The notes below the pieces were generated by a model. That model saw only the letters and a list, made by a program, of their open reading frames with translations, was not told the origin of the DNA and ran no database searches. A stretch of DNA of 64,000 nt from Larkinella punicea (GTDB taxonomy: Bacteria > Bacteroidota > Bacteroidia > Cytophagales > Spirosomataceae): assembly GCF_003334855.1 (NCBI RefSeq), contig NZ_QOWE01000018.1, positions 62,001-126,000 on the forward strand, read 5' to 3'. The number at the start of each line of letters is the position of its first letter. Positions within the stretch are counted from its first letter, which is position 1. This document shows positions 8,708-14,966 of this stretch, one piece after another. The translations under genes were made by a program, and so were the position numbers.

Positions 8708-10342
8708 ATGAATAAACTCGTTCACGTATATCCTTTGTTCTTGCTGTTTGTTTTTTGCACTTCCTGTGGACAAAACCAAACAAACGCACCAAAAGATAAC
8801 ATCAAGTCCGAAATTAAGGACATAGGGCCTAACATAATGGTTCGTCATATAAAAAAAGGCAGCAATGGCACCATTTTGATTGCAGGCCCGAACAACTCAT
8901 CATTTGGGGCTGTTTTTCGATACAATGGAAAATCTTTTACTAATCTTACAAGTAAAATAGGTCAGCACAGATTCTGGGATGTTCTGGAAGATCGACGAGG
9001 AAATATTTGGTTCGCAACTACTGATTCAGGCGTTTATTATTACAACGGAAAATCCTTTCAACATTTCACTACTACGGAGGGTCTTGCCAATAACCGGGTT
9101 ATGTCTGTTTATGAAGATAAAGCCGGTATTATTTGGTTCGGCACTGGAAATGGCCTGACCCGTTACGATGGAAAATCTTTTCGAAATTTTAAAAACCCGA
9201 ACGCCCCGCTTTTTTTTAAAGAAGGGCATTTGAATCATGATATTACCACAATCATTGAAGATAAAACCGGGAAATTGTGGGTTGGCACAAGGGGCGACGC
9301 CTTTGTTTATGACGGAAAAACATTTACCACTTTAACCCATAAAGGCGAGCCCTTTCTTGAGGTTTGGGGTATAATGGAAGATAGAAAAGGCACTATTTGG
9401 CTCAGCGGTTTTAATGGCTTTAAAGGAGGCCGACTACCCGGTGGCCTCTATCGGTATGACGGCAGTACCTTTACGAAGGTTTCGGAAAGAGGTGCTTATG
9501 CTATCATCGAAGATAAAAAAGGAAACATCTGGACTACTGGTTCAATAAATCCTGCTAATGCGACGGTCCAGGCACTTTCCCGTTATGATGCAAAGTCCTT
9601 GTCTAGTGATAAGCCCACGGTAACCGAAATCAGGTCAGGGAATGCTTTTATGGGGCTTTTGGAAGCGAACGATGGAAGTATTTGGTTTGGAGATGCGACC
9701 GGAGCGTATCGTTATGATGGAAAGACCATCACGGACTTTTATAATAAAGAGGGTCAGAAAAAATATATCATCGATACGAAGCAAAGTGTTGTAGTCTGGA
9801 AAGGTTCTATGCTGCTTGGTGGATGGGAAGGTTCTAAGTTTTTGGGTGATGGTTCCCATACAGGGGACGTGGATCTATTAAAAGGAGCATTGTTGATCGA
9901 CAACCGTCATTTGGTGGGCGGTGCAGTTGAGGTTGACATGACTACAATTGAAAATTTTGTTGATCAACGTTCACTCAATCAATTACCTGCATTTTTTGAT
10001 GTCAAAAAATTCCCTGTTTCTACATTCGAAATTACGAAGGTTGAAACAGTTAATGATGGAAATATAAAAGTTCCAAATGATGGAAGTATAAGAGTTAATG
10101 ATGGAAATATAAAAGTTACAGGGAACCTGACCATTGAAGGTATCACGAAGGCTGTTACATTTCCAGCGAAAATGCAATTTAAAGACGGAATGGACGGAAC
10201 TGTCGAGGTGAATGGCACGCTGATCATTGATCGAACAGATTGGGGTATTGATTATGGATCAGAAAAGCTCTTTAATCAGTCCGTTGATGGAGCTATTTCG
10301 GACGACGTTAAACTCTTTATGAAAATCGTAGCAAAAAAATAA
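8708..10342 (+). CDS. lipoprotein: two-component-regulator propeller fused to YceI-like domain
   Basis: About 544 residues. The N-terminus MNKLVHVYPLFLLFVFCTSC is a lipoprotein signal with the lipobox cysteine at residue 20. Residues ~45-350 contain at least six Reg_prop-type beta-propeller blades of the form EDKxGxIWFGT...RYDGKSF, the extracellular sensor repeats of hybrid two-component systems. From ~365 onward, WKGSMLLGGWEGSKF, GDVDLLKGALL, VTGNLTIEGITKAVTFP and RTDWGIDYGS match the YceI lipocalin-like fold that binds isoprenoid or lipid chains. The combination suggests an envelope ligand-binding protein; the ligand is unknown. Codon usage is more AT-rich than the neighbours. A tandem repeat expands one loop of the YceI domain. 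Start ATG 8708 is chosen because of the signal peptide. Confidence 0.8.
   Translation: MNKLVHVYPLFLLFVFCTSCGQNQTNAPKDNIKSEIKDIGPNIMVRHIKKGSNGTILIAGPNNSSFGAVFRYNGKSFTNLTSKIGQHRFWDVLEDRRGNIWFATTDSGVYYYNGKSFQHFTTTEGLANNRVMSVYEDKAGIIWFGTGNGLTRYDGKSFRNFKNPNAPLFFKEGHLNHDITTIIEDKTGKLWVGTRGDAFVYDGKTFTTLTHKGEPFLEVWGIMEDRKGTIWLSGFNGFKGGRLPGGLYRYDGSTFTKVSERGAYAIIEDKKGNIWTTGSINPANATVQALSRYDAKSLSSDKPTVTEIRSGNAFMGLLEANDGSIWFGDATGAYRYDGKTITDFYNKEGQKKYIIDTKQSVVVWKGSMLLGGWEGSKFLGDGSHTGDVDLLKGALLIDNRHLVGGAVEVDMTTIENFVDQRSLNQLPAFFDVKKFPVSTFEITKVETVNDGNIKVPNDGSIRVNDGNIKVTGNLTIEGITKAVTFPAKMQFKDGMDGTVEVNGTLIIDRTDWGIDYGSEKLFNQSVDGAISDDVKLFMKIVAKK
10049..10114 (+). repeat. in-frame tandem repeat of 21/24/21 bases
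   Basis: Three units (10049-10069, 10070-10093, 10094-10114) encode VNDGNIK, VPNDGSIR and VNDGNIK. The first and third units are identical at DNA level. They sit in the YceI-like domain just before VTGNLTIEG, where family members normally have a single short turn. Confidence 0.85.
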
Positions 10343-10464
10343 CATAACTGTTTATTGGACTTGCTACATTTGACTGGAGGGATTTTTTAGGCAGATTTGG
10401 GCCAATTCTTAAATTTGACTACTATGAAAAGGCGCGTTTTTGATGAGACCTTTAAAAAGATGGC

Positions 10465-10481
10465 CCCGCGCCGGCGGACCG
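10465..10481. repeat. GC-rich short insertion 1 in IS3 OrfA
   Basis: 17 bases (CCCGCGCCGGCGGACCG) stand where OrfA needs a single base between ATGGC and GTCGATT, a net gain of 16. CCGG-CGGA-CCGG (10471-10482) can fold into a 4-bp stem with a 4-base loop. The expected sequence is inferred from the conserved FKKMAVDLSY peptide. Confidence 0.7.
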
Positions 10482-10689
10482 GTCGATTTATCCTACGCCA
10501 AAGGATCGGTTCGCGAAGCGGCCGAGGAGCTAGGGATTGATTCGGGCAGAATCAGTAAATGGCGACAGCGGGATAACAAACCAGCCCATTCGGGTAAATC
10601 ATATTCCGATATGACGGATGAACAAAAGCAGATCCGGCAGCTTCAAAAACAACTCAAAGAAGCTCAATTAGAACGCGATATATTAAAAA

Positions 10690-10707
10690 CCGGAGCGCCG
10701 GACCGTG
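10690..10707. repeat. GC-rich short insertion 2 in IS3 OrfA
   Basis: About 18 bases (CCGGAGCGCCGGACCGTG) stand after LERDILK where roughly two would be expected, giving +16, or +17 if the SIFS frame is used as reference. It begins with CCGG-AGCG-CCGG, again a 4-bp stem with a 4-base loop, and shares CGGACCG with insertion 1. Exact limits are uncertain. Confidence 0.55.
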
Positions 10708-10734
10708 GCCGTTCAGCATCTTTTCCAGGGGCGA

Positions 10735-10750
10735 CCGCGCGGCGGACCGT
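10735..10750. repeat. possible GC-rich insertion 3 at the OrfA/OrfB overlap
   Basis: The segment CCGCGCGGCGGACCGT resembles insertions 1 and 2 (GGCGGACCG core) and is flanked by a direct GACCG repeat. Its removal would change the length by 12 and keep the OrfB frame, so it may be a different event or native sequence. Confidence 0.35.
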
Positions 10751-11234
10751 GGGAGATATTCCGATTTATAGAGGAGCACGCCAACCAGTTTTCCGTTGAA
10801 AGGATGTGTAAAGTGCTAAAGGTGAGCGTAAGTGGTTACTATTATTGGCTCAAACATCCTGTTGGAGCCCGAGAACTCAAGCAACAACAGTTATTGACTC
10901 AAATCCAGCAGGTTTACGATCGCAGTCAATCCCGTTATGGTAGTCCGCGTATTACCGATGACCTTAGTGAATTAGGGGTGAAAGCATCCCGTAATCGAGT
11001 AGCTCGACTGATGCGTAAAGCGAATATAAAGAGCATCATGTATAGAAAGTATCGGGTGCAAACCACGGATTCAAAACATGATTATCCAATAGCTAATAAC
11101 CTGTTAAACAGAGCCTTTTCAGCCGAAAAACCCTGTCAGAAATGGGTGTCGGACTTAACCTATATTCGAACTGACGAAGGCTGGTTATACCTGACTGCTA
11201 TTTTAGATTTAGCAGATAGAAAGGTAGTCGGTTG

Positions 11235-11251
11235 CGGGGCCGCCCGTGCGG
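11235..11251. repeat. GC-rich short insertion 4 in IS3 OrfB
   Basis: CGGGGCCGCCCGTGCGG replaces one base of the Trp codon in RKVVGWALSDN, splitting it after TG; the net gain is 16. CCGC (11240-11243) pairs with GCGG (11248-11251) around the loop CCGT. Confidence 0.8.
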
Positions 11252-11467
11252 GCCCTAAGTGATAATTTGAAAGCAATTGATACCAGCATAGCGGCCTGGC
11301 AAATGGCCCTGAAAAATAGACCCCTGACTGGCGAATTACTTTTTCATTCTGATCGAGGTGTCCAATATGCTTGTACCGAATTTCGGGATCAATTTAAGGG
11401 CCTAAAAGTCTTACAAAGTATGAGCAGAAAGGGTAACTGCTGGGATAACGCCGTGGCTGAGAGCTTT

Positions 11468-11483
11468 CGCTTCGGCGATCCGA
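11468..11483. repeat. GC-rich short insertion 5 in IS3 OrfB
   Basis: Exactly 16 bases (CGCTTCGGCGATCCGA) separate the two Phe codons of the conserved ESFFKTLK. With the preceding T it forms TCGC-TTCG-GCGA (11467-11478), a 4-bp stem closed by a TTCG tetraloop. Confidence 0.8.
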
Positions 11484-11575
11484 TTCAAAACGCTGAAGTG
11501 TGAGATGGTTAATCACATTAATTTTGAAACACGGCACCAGGCGAGGTTGGCTATATTTGAATATATCGAGGGGTG

Positions 11576-11592
11576 CGGGGCGGCCCGTGCCG
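11576..11592. repeat. GC-rich short insertion 6 in IS3 OrfB
   Basis: CGGGGCGGCCCGTGCCG again splits a Trp codon after TG, in EYIEGWYNRRRKH; net gain 16. It differs from insertion 4 at two positions only, and the two changes pair with each other in the hairpin (11581-11584 with 11589-11592, loop CCGT). Confidence 0.8.
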
Positions 11593-11848
11593 TACAACCG
11601 TCGGCGGAAACATTCGACACTTAATTACCAGACTCCTCTTCAAAGTGAATTTCATTTTTTTACAAACTCAATGGCTGCCTAAAAAATCCTCCAGTATACT
11701 ATTGCAATTCCAGTATTGCCCGCTTGTTTCAGACAAAAATACACACGACGATGCGGCAACCATCCTCTTTTAAAAAGTTTGTTTAAATATAGAAGCCTTA
11801 CAGGAGACTCACCGATAAAAAGGTCGGCCCCATTAAGAGGCTCCATAC

Positions 11849-11907
11849 AAAAAGAGTCAATCCGTTGGAGAGCCTAAGACGCTTCCCAAAACGGATTGAC
11901 TCTTTTT
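11849..11907. terminator. bidirectional terminator, 18-bp stem
   Basis: Bases 11849-11866 and 11890-11907 are perfect reverse complements (A5 GAGTCAATCCGTT against its complement), with T tracts on both exits. It would terminate the small minus-strand secreted-protein gene and, before the IS inserted, the plus-strand propeller gene. Confidence 0.85.
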
Positions 11908-11933
11908 TAAATTTAGGGCTTACGATAAGAACG

Positions 11934-12332
11934 TTAGTTGAGCGCGATCAACCGACCCGTCACAGCAGGTGGCTGGGTCGTAAGCACCAGGTTGTTGACC
12001 TTGGTATCAAACCCGTCGGTAACGACCACCTGGTAGGCTCCGTCGGGTAATGCGTCAATAGCCATTTTGATCCGGGCTATTCGTTGCCGCCGTCCGACGC
12101 GCTGAACGAAAAATTCCTTTCCGGTGCTGTTGACCAGCCGGACTTCAACAATGCCGCCGACCAGTTTATCGACCGCGACGCGGATTTTACCCTCGGTATC
12201 GGTGTAGAGACTGCTTTGATACGATTGCACTTTTCCGGTGGGTTTCGGTTGGCTGGCATTAGTTACTGCGAAAGAAACCGTCAGGCTCGTGAACAGGAAA
12301 GCTATGATCAGGGATTTGGTGAGCGTTTTCAT
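11934..12332 (-). CDS. small secreted beta-rich protein of unknown function
   Basis: 132 residues with a Sec signal peptide (MKTLTKSLIIAFLFTSLTV..., cleavage probably near residue 27). The mature part is about 105 residues with alternating hydrophobic strands: LYTDTEGKIRVAVDK, GIVEVRLVNSTGKEFF and LPDGAYQVVVTDG. It resembles the many small paralogues of Cytophagales that look like a single T9SS-type or Ig-like beta sandwich, but I know no function. It is a single gene followed by a strong hairpin terminator. It is probably periplasmic or surface-exposed. Confidence 0.65.
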   Translation of the reverse strand: MKTLTKSLIIAFLFTSLTVSFAVTNASQPKPTGKVQSYQSSLYTDTEGKIRVAVDKLVGGIVEVRLVNSTGKEFFVQRVGRRQRIARIKMAIDALPDGAYQVVVTDGFDTKVNNLVLTTQPPAVTGRLIALN

Positions 12333-12462
12333 GGCGTGAGAAGTTTAGTTTGGTTGTCCGTTTTGGATAAACCAAAGGTCCGCTTCCGGGCAAAAAAAAC
12401 CTGTCCCAGATGAGTCAATCCCTGCTACTTTTGGGAAATGTCCTATAAATCGGTTGATCGGC

Positions 12463-12792
12463 TTACTGTTCGAGCGAGTTGGCCAGATTGGCAGAAGCGT
12501 TCTGCATCCCCATGAGTGTGTCGTAAAACCAGACGGTGTAGGCTTTGACGGTGCGGAAATACAAATCGAAATTACCTTTGTTTAAGAAAAGCACAAACCG
12601 ATCAAAGGGAACAGCTTCGCCCTGGTCAATGGCGTAGCGAACCACGGCTTCAACAACCGGGATGAACCGGCCCGGATCGGCGGTAGCAAACCGTTCGTTC
12701 CAGTAGATCAGGTGATTCCCCTGGATAAACCCGAAATCGGTGAAGGTTTTCAGGAATTCGTTTAACGCGTCTTCAACTGTTAACTGAATCAT
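12463..12792 (-). CDS. hypothetical protein
   Basis: 109 residues from ATG 12792 (MIQLTVEDALNEFLKTFTDF). The frame is open further upstream to 12918, but that part has a composition unlike a protein and is excluded. The protein is acidic to neutral and aromatic-rich, without signal peptide, membrane segment or recognisable motif (FVLFLNKGNFDLYFRTVKAY, WFYDTLMGMQ). It stands alone between a secreted protein and a sensor kinase gene. No function is proposed. Confidence 0.5.
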   Translation of the reverse strand: MIQLTVEDALNEFLKTFTDFGFIQGNHLIYWNERFATADPGRFIPVVEAVVRYAIDQGEAVPFDRFVLFLNKGNFDLYFRTVKAYTVWFYDTLMGMQNASANLANSLEQ

Positions 12793-13060
12793 GATTTGGT
12801 AAAGCCGTTGTTGGTTGCTACACCCCTGAAAATTTGCAAAATGCCCGAAAAACATAGCCCGGTGAATTTGTGGATACCTTCGCCAAAGCCGGTGCTGACA
12901 TTTGCCCGAGAAATTCAAATTAATACAAAAAAAGTGCCAAAATACCCGGAAACGATTTACAAGTGATCCCCGATTTCGCAGGTACGTAAAAACGCCCGAT
13001 CAGAATCCGGTAAACGCATGGCATTTCTTACCTTTATTTGGAAATTGGGTATGATCCTGA

Positions 13061-14098
13061 TTGCCTAAAACCCTTTTCGGTCTGTTTCCTGTGCGCGATT
13101 TTCACCTTAAAATAGGTTCCTCCCTTTCCCTGGCAGTCGCCATACTGGTATCTATTCCACGGTTTATTCGACTGGAAAACCATGACTTTACCCATTATGC
13201 AGCTACCATGTCCTACACGTTCGCACATGGTTTCAGTTGCTGGGTCTTTCATCAATATGTGCTCAACCAACCGCGCATCGTTTCTTTTTTTCGCCCCCGC
13301 TGGGCCGTCGGCCCGGGAAGTGTTCTCTTTACACTGGCTCTTTACTTGCCGTATGATCACCTGATGGCCTCTGTATTTAATCTCAGTGTACTCTGGAAGG
13401 AGATTCCGGCTTCCAGACGTTTGGCCTGGGTTCTGCTGCGCGGCAGTGTGCTGTCTTCCTTCATGTTTTTTGTGGCCTATTACCTGAAACAAAACCAGGA
13501 ATCTCAAGCGGCTAAATTGGAAAACGAGCGTCTCAAGCAGGAAAATCTGAAAGCCCGTCTGGAGGTTTTGAAGCAACAGATCAGCCCTCATTTTCTGTTT
13601 AATTCCCTGAATACGCTAAAGAGCATCAGCCAGGAAGAACCGGTGAAGGTCTTCACGATTCAACTGGCCCAGGTCTATCGCTATTTGCTTCGTCATACGA
13701 CCGCCGATGTGGTGATGGTACAGGATGAGCTGGCCTTTGCAGAAGCGTATTTGTCCATTCAGAAGGCCCGATTTGGGGATAGCATCCGGTGCGATATCGC
13801 CATTGCTCCCTCCGTGTATCCCCGGTCTGTTTTGCCCTTCGTGATCCAGCTTCTCCTCGAAAATGCGATTAAACACAATACGGCCACGTTGCATAAGCCC
13901 TTGTTCATCCGCATCTACAGTGAAAAGGATAGCCTCATCGTCAGCAACAACCGGCAGCCTAAACATACGGTGGAGCCGTCGACGGGATTGGGTTTAAAAA
14001 ATATTCAGATGCGGTATGAGACGATTGCCCGGCAGAAAATCGATATTATCGCCGATGAATTCACCTGGACCGTTAAAATCCCGTTGCTGAGGGTATGA
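13061..14098 (+). CDS. LytS/YehU-type sensor histidine kinase
   Basis: 345 residues from a TTG at 13061; the exact start is uncertain, and a GTG ten codons later is also possible. Four hydrophobic segments (about 18-33, 48-66, 85-110 and 122-142) form a membrane domain. A short coiled coil (KLENERLKQENLKARLEVLK) leads into the His_kinase domain, with phospho-acceptor His177 in QQISPHFLFNSLNTL. The ATP-binding N box is LLLENAIKH and the G box is STGLGLKNI. It is coupled by ATGA overlap to a LytTR regulator, so the two are a cognate pair. The signal sensed is unknown; the TonB receptor and DUF4249 lipoprotein downstream are plausible targets. Confidence 0.85.
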   Translation: MPKTLFGLFPVRDFHLKIGSSLSLAVAILVSIPRFIRLENHDFTHYAATMSYTFAHGFSCWVFHQYVLNQPRIVSFFRPRWAVGPGSVLFTLALYLPYDHLMASVFNLSVLWKEIPASRRLAWVLLRGSVLSSFMFFVAYYLKQNQESQAAKLENERLKQENLKARLEVLKQQISPHFLFNSLNTLKSISQEEPVKVFTIQLAQVYRYLLRHTTADVVMVQDELAFAEAYLSIQKARFGDSIRCDIAIAPSVYPRSVLPFVIQLLLENAIKHNTATLHKPLFIRIYSEKDSLIVSNNRQPKHTVEPSTGLGLKNIQMRYETIARQKIDIIADEFTWTVKIPLLRV

Positions 14099-14859
14099 GA
14101 GTAATTGTCATTGAAGATGAGATCCCGGCCGCCCGCGAACTAACCGGTTTGCTCGCCCGCTTGCGCCCGGACTGGACAGTCGCTGCGATTCTGCAGTCCA
14201 TCGATGAGGGAATCGGCTGGTTGAACGACAATCCGCAACCGGATCTGATCTTCGCCGATATTCAACTGGCCGACGGCCTTAGCTTTCAGATCTTTTCAAC
14301 CGTTGCCATCACATGCCCGGTTATTTTCTGTACGGCTTTCGACCAGTATGCCATCCGGGCGTTTGAAACCAACGGCATCGATTATGTTCTGAAACCTGTT
14401 GAGCCGGAGCGACTGACGACGGCCCTGAAAAAATACGAAAATCTGACTCGGGCCGCCCCGCAGCCGCTTCCGACCCTTCCTTTTTTTAAACAGTTACTCG
14501 AGCAACTCAGGCTCCCCTCCTTTCCGACCTCGCTGCTGGTATACCACCGCGATGCGATTATTCCGCTGCCCGTGGCCGACATTTTGTTCATTCATTACGA
14601 GTCCGGGGTGGTCTTGGCAACCAGTCAATCCCAGCAACGCTTCGTCCTTACCCAAACACTGGATGAGTTGGAAGCCCTATTGTCTCCGCAACCCTTTTTC
14701 CGCGCGAATCGCCAGTATATTATTCATCGACAGAGCATCGTGAATGCGGAGCGGTATTTTGGCCGGAAACTAGTCGTCAAATTAACCGCCCCCGTACCCG
14801 AACCGGTGATCATTAGCAAAGCAAAAGCCGGAGAATTCCTGACCTGGCTCCAACAGTAA
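14095..14859 (+). CDS. LytTR-family response regulator
   Basis: 254 residues. The receiver domain (1-120) has acidic pocket residues in VIEDE, phospho-acceptor Asp55 in FADIQL, a Thr in CTAF and the conserved Lys in VLKPVEPE. A linker leads to a C-terminal LytTR DNA-binding domain (about 155-250) recognisable by IPLPVADILFIHYESG, FFRANRQYIIH and LVVKL. Its start overlaps the stop of the sensor kinase. LytTR regulators bind direct repeats upstream of their targets. The TonB receptor gene begins 107 bases downstream with its own -7 element, so it may be a regulated target, which is inference. Confidence 0.88.
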   Translation: MRVIVIEDEIPAARELTGLLARLRPDWTVAAILQSIDEGIGWLNDNPQPDLIFADIQLADGLSFQIFSTVAITCPVIFCTAFDQYAIRAFETNGIDYVLKPVEPERLTTALKKYENLTRAAPQPLPTLPFFKQLLEQLRLPSFPTSLLVYHRDAIIPLPVADILFIHYESGVVLATSQSQQRFVLTQTLDELEALLSPQPFFRANRQYIIHRQSIVNAERYFGRKLVVKLTAPVPEPVIISKAKAGEFLTWLQQ

Positions 14860-14936
14860 CCCATCGTTCTGTCCGTTTCAGGCTGCTCTTTGTCCATTTC
14901 ACGTCAAATTCCCCAACAGCCCGCATCCGGAACGGC

Positions 14937-14944
14937 TAGGTTTG
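14937..14944 (+). promoter_or_regulatory. -7 promoter element TAGGTTTG
   Basis: Exact match to TAnnTTTG, 22 bases upstream of the TonB receptor ATG. A -33 TTG is not present at the usual distance, which would fit a promoter that needs an activator such as the LytTR regulator just upstream. Confidence 0.45.
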
Positions 14945-14966
14945 TCCTGATTTAACACCAGACACG

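Larger units (their letters stand above)
10424..10771 (+). pseudogene. IS3 OrfA (HTH transposase subunit), broken
   Basis: The start MKRRVFDETFKKM is typical of IS3 OrfA. After KKMA the frame is shifted by extra bases and continues as VDLSYAKGSVREAAEELGI, the HTH, and a leucine-zipper stretch ending LERDILK. A second extra segment follows at the point where the usual LKKAVSIFS and the -1 frameshift site should be. SIFSRGD is found in yet another frame. Two separate frame breaks mean that no intact OrfA can be translated. In a normal element OrfA binds the terminal repeats. Confidence 0.8.
10705..11682 (+). pseudogene. IS3 OrfB (DDE integrase), broken into several frames
   Basis: The integrase core is recognisable: EIFRFIEEHANQFSVERMCK, SGYYYWL and YGSPRIT (10.75-11.0 kb), then WVSDLTYIRT (first Asp), LLFHSDRGVQYA (second Asp) and KGNCWDNAVAES (Glu). 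The end is YNRRRKHSTLNYQTPLQSEF with TAA at 11680-11682 inside the right terminal repeat. Reading frames change at 11235, 11468 and 11576, each time after a segment that adds 16 bases to the expected coding sequence. All three catalytic acids survive, but in two different frames, so the copy is inactive unless something restores the frame. Confidence 0.85.
10373..11695 (+). mobile_element. IS3-family insertion sequence, inactivated by short insertions
   Basis: The left terminal inverted repeat (10373-10394) starts ACTGGAGGGATTTTTTAGG. The right one (11675-11695) is its reverse complement except for one G. Between them lie the remains of the two overlapping IS3 frames: OrfA with an HTH and OrfB with the DDE integrase core. 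The element is 1,323 bp; without the extra short insertions it would be about 1.23 kb, a normal IS3 size. No target-site duplication is evident beside the repeats. It sits between the propeller lipoprotein and an 18-bp hairpin terminator, so it probably inserted between a convergent gene pair. Confidence 0.9.

Noticed and set aside
11235-11592. Translational bypassing of all GC-rich inserts
   Set aside because: Only the insert at 11468 has matching take-off and landing codons; the others do not, so bypassing is not a general explanation.
10373-11695. Normal programmed -1 frameshifting of IS3 as the explanation for the frame changes
   Set aside because: It can explain only one shift at the OrfA/OrfB junction, not four or more gains of 16 bases at other sites.
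10370-11698. Target-site duplication flanking the IS
   Set aside because: The bases next to the two terminal repeats do not match over 3-4 positions.
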